Part shown: piece by piece, positions 24,550-36,655 of the stretch
Position numbering within the stretch: the stretch's first letter is position 1
How the letters are laid out: every line of letters begins with the position of its first letter
Assembly: GCA_030562195.1 (NCBI GenBank)
Contig: JAUJPP010000012.1
Location: 21,576,001 to 21,640,000 of the forward strand
Length of the DNA: 64,000 bases
Source of the DNA: Nipponacmea schrenckii
Lineage: Eukaryota; Mollusca; Gastropoda; Lottiidae
Direction of reading: 5' to 3'
Notes under the pieces: model-generated
What the model was told of the DNA's origin: nothing
What the model saw: the letters and a program-made list of their open reading frames with translations, nothing else
The model's database searches: none
Translations under genes and position numbers: made by a program

Positions 24550-25055
24550 GTTTACGTTTTACTGTTATGTATCTGATTGTACTACTGAAATGAAATAGAG
24601 TTTTATATCCTACTTTTCTGTATCTTATTGGACTAATGAAATGAAATATAGTTTTATATTCTACTGTTCTGTATCTTATTGGACTAATGAAATTAAATGG
24701 AGTTTTATATCCTACTGTTCTGTATCTTATTGAACTAATGAAATGAAAAGGGGTTTTATATCCTACTGTCCTGTATCTTATTGGACTAATGAAATGAAAT
24801 AGGGTTTTATATCCTACTATATCCCATTGGACTAATGAAATGAAATATAGTTTTATATCCTACTGTTCTGTATCTTATTGGACTAATGAAATGAAATATA
24901 GTTTTATATCCTACTGTTCTGTATCTTATTGGACTAATGAAATTAAATAGAGTTTTATATCCTACTGTTCTGTATCTTATTGGACTAATGAAATGAAATA
25001 GGGTTTTATATCCTACTATATCCCATTGGACTAATGAAGTGAAAGCGTACTTTTA
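24550..25055 (+). repeat. 51-bp satellite, block D (~10 copies) with a ~199-bp higher-order unit
   Basis: Same monomer as blocks A-C. A deleted variant (CTACTATATCCCATTGGACT, about 46 bp) preceded by AGGGTTTTATATC occurs at 24801 and again at 25000, giving a higher-order period near 199 bp (three full monomers plus the short one). Confidence 0.9.
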
Positions 25056-25117
25056 AAACTTACATTTTGTACCTTAATTTAATAAAACTGGTAAACGCCT
25101 TTTTAGCCCTACCCCTA

Positions 25118-25185
25118 ATAAAATGAATACGTTTTCACCGCTTACTGTTGTAGTTAACCACAACTATATGCAGTGTAATGAGGGA
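25118..25185 (-). mobile_element. V-type SINE fragment
   Basis: ATGCAGTGTAATGAGGGAAA matches the tail-proximal part of the SINE, directly downstream of satellite block D and in the order expected for an extended SINE tail. Confidence 0.5.
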
Positions 25186-25589
25186 AATGACAAAGCCTCC
25201 ATGAACACCGTAAAGATGGGCATAAAGATTTACGTCAAAAAAAAAACAATCAAAAATAATGCATCGAAAAGGTGTAATACACGCATATAGGCACGAACGT
25301 AACACTCTTTCCTTTTTATTTCCCTATGAAGATCAAGTCAGGTGGATCTTTCCACGGAAACCATCAGAGATAAACTAAGGTTGTATGATGGGCGAGGAAT
25401 TAACGCTACCAATTTTCCCACGCTTGGTTAACCCCTTTCAGGTGTCGTATTTTTACCTGGGTAGAGAGGTCTAGTTACAATAACTGTCAAAATGAGGGCT
25501 GACATACCCCAAGTCTCTAATGACTGAGAGAGGAGATTTGACCCTCTACCTTCCACCTATAGCCATCACCTGGTAGCTTGACTAATGCA

Positions 25590-26210
25590 ATTAACTGTTT
25601 TACACGATACTTTCTTTTCTGTTGGGTTTATGAAGAGTTTTACCTACATTGTTCAAAGACTAAATCAAATAAAATGGAGTTTATATATTCTTCTGTTCGA
25701 TTTCGTACTGCGCTTATAAAATGGTTCTATATCTTACGGTTCTGTACCTTATTGGACTGAATTTTGCGTAATATTTTTTAGTTCTTTTTGGGCTAATTAA
25801 ATCAAATGAAGTTTTATATCCTACTGTTCTGTATCTTATTGAACTAATGAAATGAAATGGAGTTTTATATCTTACTGTTCTGTACCTTATTGGACTAATG
25901 GAATATTTTTTAGTTCATTTTTGGCTAATGAAATGAGTTTTATATCTTACTGTTCTGTACCTTATTGGACTAATGGAATTAAATAGAGTTTCATATCCTA
26001 CTGTTCTGTATCTTATTGGACTAATGAAATGGAGTTTTATATCCTACTGTTCTGTATCTTATTGGACTAATGAAATGAAATAGAGTTTTATATCCTACTG
26101 TTCTGTTCCTTATTGTACTAATGAAATGAAATGTAGTATTATATCCTTCCGTCCTTTTATCCTATTGTACTAATGAAATGAAATTGAGTTTTATATCCTA
26201 CGGTCAGAAT
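25590..26210 (+). repeat. 51-bp satellite, block E (~11 diverged copies)
   Basis: Monomers are more diverged than in block D and are interrupted by ATTTTTTAGTTC segments near 25770 and 25910. Single variants end AATGGAGTTTTATATC or AATAGAGTTTTATATC. The array decays toward both edges. Confidence 0.9.
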
Positions 26211-27654
26211 GTTTTAAAACAAAGACGAAAATTCAGGGAGTCTCTAACTTCAGTAAACGTGTTTTGACGTTCAGGACTGGTAATTTTGGGATGGAGATAT
26301 CAAATTCAAAAACCACCCTTATTTTTTCTATGATTAAATCACCTCATTAAAAATCGTTCGACCAAAACTTAAAATAAAATTAAATTTTTCATTATTAAAA
26401 TATAATTTAAAAAATTTGTTCTAAACAGCTGCTTGTTACATTATAAAATGTTAGTTTGATGTGTTTTTTAGGGGGGTAATAATTGAGAGAAGGGGGTTAT
26501 TGAGGGTTAATGGGGGCTATAAAATCATTATCATCATTGAGCACCTTTTCCTCACAAAACTGTCAATTTCAGACAGCCAGTGATCGAGGCTAAAGGTCTA
26601 CAGATGGGTAACCTCATATTCATTGTCGCTATTTGTACTAAGGTGAGTCGTAAGATGGAAAATTGGGGGTGGGGTTTGGAGAAGATGTAGACGTTAAGGT
26701 GAAAAGGGGAGGGTGGGAGTTATCACATATATGGGCATTTTGTCCGTGTTTGGTCTTAAAAGTTTGATTATTGTAATAATATATACTTAAACTTCCAACT
26801 ATAGAGGGATCTTGGTTTATTGTCATATTCGAAAGGGAGCACCTTTTTCACAATCCCAAACTATCGCGTTGCTCTGAAATAGCAAAACCCAACTGAAGTC
26901 CATTAAATTACAACGCCAGACTTAATCAGTCGAATGATGTAAAGGGTCATGATATTTTCCAATTTAGAGAAGTAGTTCAGTCAGGTCAAGCCTTTAAAAT
27001 GCCTCTTAAATATCATCGTGTATTGATTCTGGTTACCTGGTCATACGCTTTCTCATATGCCCCTTTACCATACCAGAAACGTACAAAGACTGCGAAAAGA
27101 AATGTATCGAAATGCTATAAAACATTGCAAGATGTCCAGTCAAATGTTAAAAACACACAAACATCCATAAAACAAAATAAGCAATCGCTCAAACCACAGT
27201 TTGTATCTCATTTGCTTTATCTCTCCCACCAGGGTGCGCCCTATGACAGCCATAATACAAGAGATTTATGGGTAATATAAATGCTTGGGTTGGTAGGGGG
27301 CGATATAAAATCAATGGAGTGCCAATTTTTGGATTGTTTTCCAGAAAACATCTATTAACTTGAGGATAAACTCGAAACCTTAAAAAAATTGGGCCAATTA
27401 AAGTTATGGTTATGCGAGACGCCGAAATCTTATTGGAATATGAGAAAGTTTGGTTAAAAAATATGCAAAAAGGACAGGCCTTCTTTAAACTGTTATCTGT
27501 GCTCCATACAATAATCATATTTGGCTATGTGTCCTCTCGGTAGAGATGATAGTTTCAGTAAGAAAAGGTATCCACTTCATTTAGTCAATATAAATTACAA
27601 ATATTCATATTATTGAAATGTGAAACATATTAAGAAATAGGGCTGCCGCGTTAG
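26211..27654. other. ~1.4 kb stretch, no gene supported
   Basis: Open frames at 26999-27280 (plus, 93 codons) and 27189-27518 (minus, 109 codons) overlap on opposite strands. Neither shows a recognisable domain or splice-linked extension. Confidence 0.4.
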
Positions 27655-28028
27655 TCTACGAAATTTTCTGATTTTTATTAGTTAAAGTTTCAGATGCTTA
27701 TTCAGTAAGTTTCAGCTGCTTTATATAGTAGAAGATTTCAGATGCATTTTTTTTAGTTAAGACGTTTTCCCAATGCTTTTTTTTTTTAGTTAAGACGATT
27801 TCAGATGCATTTTTCTTTAGTTAAGAAGATTTCAGATGCATTTTTTTTTCAAGAAGATTTCAGATGCATTTTCTTTATTAAGACGATTTCAAATGCATTT
27901 TTTTTTAGTTAAGACGATTTCAGATGCACTTTTCTTTAGTTAAGAAGATTTCAGATGCATTTTCTTTATTCAAGAAGATTTCAGATGCATTTTTCTTTAT
28001 TCAAGACGATTTCAGATGCATTTTTCCC
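27655..28028. repeat. ~33-bp tandem array (~11 copies)
   Basis: The unit is AAGACGATTTCAGATGCATT followed by a T-run of variable length and CTTTAGTTA. T-run length (6-9) accounts for most of the period variation (about 28-37 bp). AAGAAGATTTC and AAGACGATTTC variants alternate. Confidence 0.95.
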
Positions 28029-28869
28029 CGAATTTTAAAAGGGAAACCCAAAGTCCCCTATTTACGTAATTATATTGTTTGCAACGAACTTACAAAGCTA
28101 TCTATTACTAGTAACCTAGTTGCAGTGCGCCATCGGGTAAATTGAGAATATGCAACGTCTTCATTATTGTGTAACATAACAACATTGTGATTATCAACTT
28201 CACGTGGGAATCTTCACCCCTACCTTAACCTCAAATAAATACTCAAATTCATTTTCTTTCGACTTATAGCTTGATATCAGTACAATAATAACTAAATCAC
28301 CAGTTCTTTTACAATAGAATGAGTGGTTAAAGGGAAATAACTCTAATTTATACAGAGCCTTCACATTCCCAGACCACAAAATGTCTAATATAATAACACA
28401 AATATACATGTAACAATATAAAAGTAAGATCAAAAATAACATCTTGTAAGATAAAAGACCAAACGTTGTAGAGATTCTGTGCTGAATAAAAAGCAAAAAT
28501 ATAATCATGTAAAAAATTCTTAATGGAGTAAAAAAAAGTGAACTTAAATCTAAAAAGTTCTTGATTTATGTTCCTCAAATCCATAAAATATCCTTGATTT
28601 ATGTTAGCAATTTAATGTGAGCACACAATAACTATTTGTGAGTTTGACAAAATTATGGACGTATAAATGATAAAGATTTACGTTATTCAGTGGAGGTTAT
28701 ACCAAATTAATATTTCGAATTACATCGAGGCAACATGAAACGCTACGTCCTGAGATTCAATTCGAATGAATCTTAACAGGAACATCATGTTAACCCCCAC
28801 CCCCAAAATCGTCATACTTCCCCAGAGGACGTGAAGAGAAATTGAGTATTCATAGCTATACATTTTCCT
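28029..28869. other. Intergenic stretch, nothing recognised
   Basis: Overlapping minus-strand open frames (28200-28508, 28348-28584) are Phe/Leu/Tyr-rich, as expected from AT-rich sequence. Confidence 0.4.
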
Positions 28870-29085
28870 ATCAGACCAGCTGGTAGAAAGGATCCCTGTC
28901 ACGGCGGACTTGTGAACCTAAGCTGTTATCCTTAAAATATAGTTGTTTCTTTGTTAGCTGTAAATGGGTACGGGATAGATCAATGCCAAGAGGTTTGGCC
29001 ATGGACCAGCTGGTAGAAAGGTTCGCTGTCACTGCGGACTTGTGAACCTAATCTGTTATCCTTGTAAAATATAGTTGTGTCTTTC
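28870..29085. repeat. Two-copy repeat, ~127 bp spacing
   Basis: GACCAGCTGGTAGAAAGGNT and ACTTGTGAACCTAANCTGTT, ending in AATATAGTTGTNTCTTT, occur at about 28875-28952 and 29003-29085. The second copy ends in a CTTT run. Confidence 0.9.
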
Positions 29086-30860
29086 TTTCTTTCTTTTTTT
29101 CTTAAATCTAAGCCATTCAAATAGATCATTCGTTACAGACGCCATGGTTTTTTTCCCGAGGAACGAAATTCAGTGGCCTTAGTTTAATACAGGGTTAGTT
29201 AGACAAAGTCAATACCTATTCGGATACAATGCAGGAACCATATCCATGCCATACAAGGTATATCAGCGTAAGATAATCAATGAGAATATACTAAAACATT
29301 ATTTCATTGTAGTCTGGGTTCTAAAATAGAGTTATCTCCCTTAGACTATCTTCATTTTCTGCAAAATCCAAACTAAGGGAATTAACTCAACAAGTCATAA
29401 ATATTCCTCAGTCTACAATAAACTCATATATAGTACAAAATTTTTCTTGACACCAATATACATGTAATTGTTTCGGACGCTTGAAGAGACGATAGGCATT
29501 AAATACAAGGTGCCAATAACAAACGTATCTCTTACCTTCAGTAGACGTGTTCATACTCTAATCCATAATAGCGGTCCGAGTTGCCAAACACAGTCATCGA
29601 GAGTTTACAGAAGTATTTTGACACAAAAACAGAGCATGGAGATACAACAACGAATCTGTTTTCCTTAGAACTAATTATATAATCTTGAATATCACTAATC
29701 AAAACACTTCACTTTAGGTGAAAGCAAACATACAATTATTCTTGAGTAATCCAAAATCAGTAAATCTCTAAATCGTACCATTTTACAGCTATCCGAATCA
29801 CTAATATCCACAAATAATCCATTAAGAATTAAATAAATTGTTATTTTGTTTCAAAGGTTTTTGAAGGCATCTCACTGCATTTTGAAATCGAACACACAAC
29901 TTTTGACTAGTCATCCAAAATAACATGTTTCAGGTTCTGTTTTAATATTACCATTCCATAATTCGTAACATATCCAATATAATAGTATATAAATGATATT
30001 GTACGGTAATATAAAAATGATCATTTATCACACTAGTTCTTTCCAATATTCCACGATATTAATCCAAGATGACAAGACAGTCACGTATATTCATCCTCAT
30101 TCCCTTCCACAAATAATGCACGCACGTGTACAGCTTGAAACAGATACAATTTCAATTAAAATTAAAGTAAAGCTGTAAAGCTGTAATCCTCTAATACAGC
30201 GTAACGTGTAGGCTGGCATAATGAACTTCTTTCAATACCAGTGTCGTCAATACACAATGCTCAAGTTGTTTTCATTAGCGATAGCTTTCTTTCTAAGTAG
30301 GTTACTTTATGCACGTGCAAATCAGTAGCGTTCGATTTGTCACCCCATCCCAGTCAGAGTGTTCGAAGTATTTCGATCTTTGAAATGAAATGAAAAGAAA
30401 GAAGTTTCACGTCCTACACTTCTGCATCCTATCTTTGAACAACTATATTTAAAAATGCTTTTGACAACTGTACTGTACTGGCAAATATCTTCCCTGTGAC
30501 CCCAACTTTAAAACGGATCCAAATGATGTTGAGGACGTAAAACTCCATTTATTTATATGTTCAACACGATGATCAACTTTTGATTTTTTATTCATTTAGA
30601 CTTAACAATGCAGAACAGTACGATATAAAACTCCATTTCATTTCACCAGCCTTATTAATTTAGAAATGTGCAACCGACATAAAAAAAAAATATCTGTAAT
30701 ACTACTAGTAATAAAGAAAGCAAGATTGTTCATTCCCATTATAAGAGTCTTCAAGAGAAATTCACCCATGTCTATAAGCAGAAAATGATAGTGGCATATT
30801 CAAAAAATAAGAACTTAAATGACAACCTTGTTCATAGCAAACTAAAAACAATCTGTATAT
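29086..30860. other. ~1.8 kb intergenic stretch with solitary SINE tails
   Basis: No gene seen. SINE-tail sequences occur at about 30382-30425 (plus orientation, GAAATGAAATGAAAAG then TTTCACGTCCTACACTTCTG) and 30531-30550 and 30612-30645 (opposite orientation). Confidence 0.45.
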
Positions 30861-31012
30861 AACAGGTACTATACTTCTCGTCCATTGGATGATCAAGAAC
30901 AGAACAGAAGAAAACCATCTAACAGATCCTGACCCCCATTTCTCAATAAAATATTTGTTCCACCCTAGGCCTGTACATCTGGGAGAATCATTCCCTCCCT
31001 TCCACGAAATCC
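30861..31012 (+). repeat. Dispersed repeat R1, third copy
   Basis: Begins AACAGGTACTATACTTCTCG, continues with ACAGATCCTGACCCCCATTT and ends CCTCCCTTCCACGAAAT. It runs directly into a CATTTCATT SINE-tail-like end, as the copy at 20.5 kb nearly does. Confidence 0.85.
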
Positions 31013-31069
31013 ATTTCATTACTTAACTCGACTTAACTCCAACGTAAACCTCCAATATAATTCGTCACC

Positions 31070-31250
31070 GATAAAAAAACACTCCAATTCAATTCAAGAA
31101 GCCAATTATATATTGGACGTAATACTCCATTTTATAAGTTTCATCAACGAACTTAAACAAATCGTAACTTGCAAAAAACAAAACTCTAATTCAATTCACG
31201 TAGCCAATTACACATAGAACACGAAGACGTAAAACTCCATTTCAATCACT
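31070..31250 (-). repeat. Two-copy repeat, ~110 bp, carrying the SINE-tail motif
   Basis: CTCNAATTCAATTCANGNAGCCAATTA recurs near 31082 and 31190, each followed by a GACGTAANACTCCATTT tail. Confidence 0.7.
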
Positions 31251-32549
31251 TGTCTCTAGCCACGTCACTTTTTAACAAATATTCAGAAAAATAATGGTAT
31301 TTGTATTCCAAATGAATGACATTTTTCACTAAACAATGGAAATTTCCAAGTGTTTGGAAAATAAACGCTTATTCTTGTATTCTAGTGTTCTGTTGAGTTA
31401 CAACGGACAAAGAAAAATTTTCCATAAAGTGTTGTAAAGATAATATATGTTTTTTTTTCTCTGATATAATAGTGCTGGATATTGTGTTTTTAATGGAACA
31501 CGACAGACCTGTCAATAGAATGGAGTGACACAATGCAATATGGATGGGTTTTCAATACGGTTCAACCGTGATCAGAGGTCCGTTCGATTACTGTGCATCG
31601 ATTACTAATATTCTTTCAGATCAACTTTTAGAAAATGTCGAGATACATGTAGAGTTGTCCGCTATTTAAACGTAGTTCTCTTGACGTATTTGTCTTACTT
31701 CAAATCCCCGATATGAAGAATTGCGTTTCGGATATATATTCCTCATCAGCACAGTTGGTATTGACATGTTGCACTTATTCCTCTGTCCTGACAAACACTG
31801 CATGATATAACCTGCTTTCATAAGTCCAATTAGGTACAGAAGAGTAGGACGTAAAACTCCATTCATTTCATTTGTAAATATGGACATTTTCAACATGAAG
31901 GAGACTAAACAAACGCACTGTACAGGCGCAGTGGTATGGTTGAACGTACATTTCTAGTTGAAGGTGCATTCAATTGCTCATGAACTAATCGGGTAAATGT
32001 CCCGACTTAAGTCCAAATGCTTGCGCGATGACGAATTCGCAAAAATTACAAATGCAGCCTTATTCCATAGCGATAAGTTTGCAATTGTTTTTGTGATGAT
32101 GACTTGCAAACTCACCTACAGTAACAATTTAACATCAAAGCCACTTAGTTACATTTGTTTCGTTTTTTAGTGAAGTTTTTCAAATTGGTTAACATCTGTA
32201 CACAACACAATACTCGAGCCCAGTTTTACATATTTCACATGCTCCCCACTGCAATATTTGTAACGTGTATGTGCACTCTCCGTTTGTAAGTGGCTAAAGT
32301 TGCACCTGATCGGATTAACCGCTAAATCCTGTATTTATCATCCGATACGGTGATATCCCATACACGTTTCTCGATATCCTTTGTACATTGTCGGCAGGCT
32401 TTACGGCTCGGTTTAAACTCTGGCGTTTTAAATACATGTTAAAGATCCCTTGACAGCTGGAAACGGAAAAAGAGTACGCAATTGCTGATGTCCTGAAAAA
32501 TTTCAAAATACACCTTTCAGCAATAAATACACCAGATGATGTAATAACA
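31251..32549. other. Intergenic stretch, one SINE tail, no gene supported
   Basis: A minus-strand SINE tail with AGTCCAATTAGGTACAGAAG and AGTAGGACGTAAAACTCCAT lies at about 31823-31875. Other open frames here are unsupported. Confidence 0.4.
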
Positions 32550-32559
32550 TAAATGTTTG

Positions 32560-32875
32560 GCACTCTACAACGTTTCAACAATTTACATCGACATCATAAG
32601 TTAACATGGTATACAACTGTACTGGTTTTACTGTACACAATGTTTCAACAATTTACGTCGTCACCATCGTTTTATATTACTCCTGGGTTTTATTGTAGAA
32701 AACGTTTCTACAATTTACATCAACACCATAAAACTGCAATAAGCATTATTCCTTTCGGTTTCATGGAAACGTTACGCAACATTTCGAAAATTTACATTGG
32801 CATTGTCACTCAATAGGCTGTATAGTACTTATCCCATTTTGAGGTAAACAACGTTTCAACAATTTACATTATCAT
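32560..32875. repeat. Degenerate 60-70 bp tandem array (5 copies)
   Basis: AACGTTTCAACAATTTACAT-type cores occur near 32569, 32640, 32700, 32778 and 32850, each followed by CGNCATCAT/CANCACCAT-like sequence. Confidence 0.85.
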
Positions 32876-34020
32876 TTAACATAACCCTTGCATTTATAAA
32901 CTTCTACACTGTCGGTATACCGACATTAACACAAGAACTCACTTGTTCTTGTTTTATTCCATAGTCAAATCGAATGAAGCGTAGCCTCAACATAGAAAAT
33001 AACACTTATAAAAGATTTCTTCGTATTTTTAGCAGACGACATTCTCGGCTGCATAATAGTTTGAAGCAGACGACAGAGATACCCAGCGGGAATCCGTAAC
33101 TAAACTAGCAATCAAGTACAACCCACTTAATTCTCCTTTGATTATCCAGCCGTTTAAACAGTCGATCTATTCATTGATCGCACTGGGAGTGAGAGTCTAT
33201 AGACACGTGCGATCAAGTTGATTACATTGAGTGTGGTCTCGGGTTAGAAGATCCGCCCACAAATCATCTGGATCATTCAACATCGGCTGTCCTCGTCCGG
33301 AAATCAACACCTCGTGGTCTTTAATCAACTGAGTTGGAGTTAATCGCCGGATTATTTCAAAATACTGACGATGTTTTTCATGGACAGACAGCCAAATTGT
33401 ATAGTTGAACATCCATGTTCGGTTCCACGAAATTGTACACGATCCTTCGTTGCAACATCATCCAAAGAAGCCGATTACAATTACCCTGGGATAAAATCCC
33501 TTAAAACAAATTCCCAAGCTGCAATTAAACTGAAGTCTCGTATGATCATAATCATCCAAAGAAAGGCGGACAATACAAAGTATTTCAACCATTCAAAATT
33601 TTGCAGAAGCAAGAATAACTTTACCATTCAGATGCTAATGTAGGACCTAAAAGTGAAATATTAACTTAATGTTGACTGCAAGTTTTAAAAAGCGGCTCAT
33701 TCAAACCAACTCTCTTCAAAATCCAAGAAGAGTCTGCAAGATAAACACGATCTACTTCAACCATCCCGGAACCCGAAAACATTCTATAGAAAGGATTCGA
33801 AATATTCAAAACTGCCACCCTTTCTTAATAATAACCTGCATTTCAATATACCCTCTATAAAACTTAACGCACAATAAGTCAGAAGTCTTAAACTTTTTTT
33901 AAATAAAAAAAATATTAATAATAAAAAAAAACTTTGAAACCACATTTCATTTTTTTTTTTTACATTTTTCATTTTCTGTGTAAGATGTAAAAACTTATCA
34001 ATTTCACTACGTGTCAACAA
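32876..34020. other. Intergenic stretch with a weak exon candidate
   Basis: Apart from the candidate at 33197-33412 (listed separately), open frames here (33371-33643, 33669-33860, 33784-34023) overlap and have no recognisable content. Confidence 0.4.
33197..33412 (-). CDS. Weak candidate coding exon, hypothetical
   Basis: This 71-codon minus-strand frame translates to a mixed, non-repetitive sequence (for example RRLTPTQLIKDHEVLISGRG, PDDLWADLLTRDH) and is less AT-biased than neighbouring frames. A possible acceptor (ATCGTCAG) lies inside it, but the pyrimidine tract is poor. No family is recognised and no linked exon was found. It may be a decayed exon or chance. Confidence 0.15.
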   Translation of the reverse strand: MFNYTIWLSVHEKHRQYFEIIRRLTPTQLIKDHEVLISGRGQPMLNDPDDLWADLLTRDHTQCNQLDRTCL

Positions 34021-34039
34021 CAATTAGATCATTTGAAAT

Positions 34040-34304
34040 GAATTGAGTTTTACGTCTGCACCAAATGGACTAATGAATACAGGCAACGCCATGCAGGCTG
34101 CAATGAGGAAAGTCTTACCAGAACAAGCGGCTTTAGCCTACTCTTCTTGCGATTTCCAACTGTTCAGGGATCTTCAACGTGCACAGTCTTTTAGCACATG
34201 GGGTTGAAAAAACCGCAAGTTCATCTCAACTATTTGTCGGGATTGAAAACTGGATCCTCAAATAAGCAGAACAATCATCTAACTCACTGAGCCACAGTGA
34301 CTCC
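34040..34304 (-). mobile_element. Complete V-type SINE (RUDI-like) with 19-bp target-site duplication
   Basis: A 265-bp element is flanked by perfect 19-bp direct repeats (CAATTAGATCATTTGAAAT at 34021-34039 and 34305-34323). Read on the minus strand, it starts GGGAGTCACTGTGGCTCAGT, a tRNA-like head with an A-box-like GTGGCTCAGTGAGTTAGA and a degenerate B-box-like TTTTCAATCCC about 45 nt on. The central body contains CACGTTGAAGATCCCTGAAC and AAGAGTAGGCTAAAGC, the arrangement of the V-type SINE core known from fish SINEs and from the molluscan RUDI family. The 3' tail is GCAGACGTAAAACTCAATTC. Family assignment is from recall of the V core, not from a search. Confidence 0.85.
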
Positions 34305-34323
34305 CAATTAGATCATTTGAAAT

Positions 34324-36383
34324 TATCAATATTCTAACAACGAACAAATACTTCGACGACAAACTCCTACATTTACAATATCGTGGACACACTGAAGTAA
34401 ATCGCCATTTATTTCGTAATATATCCAAATCGATGCGTGTCATACAAACTACGAAAAGCAACGTATTTCAACGTAGGAAACGAATTTCAACGTAAAAACC
34501 ATAAATAGTTTCGTATACCGTATACGCTATAAATATCCTTCAATAAAGTACCAATAATGGTAAATATACATGTACATGGTAATAGATTGATATAAGCTTC
34601 GGCTTGTTTTCAAAACCATCAATATATTAGTGTATTTACTATTTGCAAATTTTTAACAAAAATATCGGATAATAATTGGACAACTAATTCGCTTTCGAGT
34701 GCCGCTTTTCAGAGCCACTCGACAGATCGCTTTAGATGGTGTCACAATAATTTGTTCTCATTTGAACGCTTGTTGATTTTTGCCCCCTGATTATGCAAAG
34801 CAAACGGAAATATTAATAGGATGCTGTGTTCATTTTTTGTCAAATTAATTGCTGTTTAGACGCACGATTGAAGTCTTTGATGATTTCGTTGTACAAAACA
34901 GTGGTTATAAATGTTGGATGCCATGAAGTTTCTTGTGTAGTGTACTGCTATACACCTTGCTTGTGTTTGTCTTTAGAAAGTGTTTGACAGAGTTAGATTG
35001 AAGAGCAATCTAGTTCAATCCAGGGGGTGGGTGGGGGTAGCTTTGAGCACCACATGGGTACTTGAGAACCTTCTGAGGCAATTTTTAAAATGACATGTTT
35101 TCTGAGAAATCGCACACTTATAAGACTTTCTAGACCACTAATTAGTGTCGGAATTCGGAATACTCAATACTCAAAAGTTTTTTTAAATCATGTATAAGAA
35201 GAAAATCAATCGGGGCCAGAAAAAAATCTCGGATCAGTCAGAATGTCGGAATACCCCTTCCGGGGTACTTTTATCCCAAAGAAACGGGTGAGGCACACAC
35301 GAGCCTCATAGGAGTTCTTGAAAACATACTGAGACAAGTTTTAAAATAGCATGTCTTTTGTTGGATTTTTTCGGGGTACGAGTGGTATTCAAATAAAATA
35401 TTTGGCCTACCGTATATATACTGGCTTATAATAATCTAGAACAGTTGTAGGTGACATCTTCCTCATAGTCCCTGGAACCGGCGGTTATACGTATATACCG
35501 TTTCCCAGAAACATTTCATAACCACTATTATTGACCAAGAGGGCTCACTAATCCAAGTTATCCTCAAATAATAGGAAACGATTAACACGTAATAGACGTA
35601 ACTGGCAATGCAAAAATATCATTATGTTCCAAGATGCCTGGTGGACTCCTTCACTGCCTCACAAGAATAATATCCAGCTAGTGTATATTCCAATAGATAA
35701 CACTGTATATCGTATGGACTCAATTTATGTCCCTTTGAGACACTAATGCTAAAGGACTATCCAAATTCGTTTCCGAACACCTGATGGCATATCTCTTTGG
35801 GGAAGCCCGCTACTATACAGCATTAACTCTATACTTTGATTAACGGATGGATGGATTTACATTATCCATTTTAGATTCCATATTTCCCAAAACTCTCCAT
35901 TTAAACTCCAACATCGTATATCCTAAGACTTAATACCCGTCCCACAACTGACGACACACTAAACGAAACTGACGCTAAATGCAACGAAAACCGTAAACCA
36001 ACATCCGAACCCCTTTGATAACAATATAACAGTCATAATAATAGAAAGAATAGAAAATTTAAAGAATAGGGCACTAAATAGGGGTCAGTAATATCAGTTG
36101 TTCAAGTCAAACAAAACCTACACAATGGTCAGTTAATAGTGACCAGTGTCCGACTGACAGGGGCTGAATAAGGACAGCCTTCGATATGAATGGGAGTCTA
36201 ACGTCTATAGCGCCTTTGATTGTCACACAATCCGCGATAAAAGGGATACTGATGGGAATAAAGGAATAGAAAAGTAGCTCTACGCTGTAGTTCTATATGT
36301 GGGAGTACACATATAATATATTGAGGTTTTACGCCGTAGAGTTAGTACTATACCAGGGTTAAGAAAGGAAATGGCACTGTACA
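34324..36383. other. ~2 kb intergenic stretch, no gene supported
   Basis: Holds a copy of the nested-insertion segment (34578-34630, TTGATATAAGCTTCGGCTTG) and a two-copy repeat near 35085 and 35330 (TNTTAAAATNNCATGTNTT). No coding frame of note. Confidence 0.45.
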
Positions 36384-36655
36384 ATATTGGACTAATGGAA
36401 TGAAATAGAGTTTTATATCCTACTGTTCTGTATCTTATTGGACTTATGAAATGAAATGAGTTTTATATCCTACTGTTCTGTATCTTATTGGACTGATGAA
36501 ATGAAATAGTTTTATATCCTACTGTTCTGTATCTTATTGGACTAATGAAATGAAATAGAATTTTATCCTACTGTTCTGTATCTTATTGGACTTATGAAAT
36601 GAAATAAAAGTTGTATATCATACTGGGTTTATGAAATGAAATGAAGTTTTACGTC
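36384..36655 (+). repeat. 51-bp satellite, block F (~5 copies)
   Basis: Same monomer as blocks A-E, ending in a tail-like AATGAAGTTTTACGTCCGAC at about 36635-36655. Confidence 0.95.
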
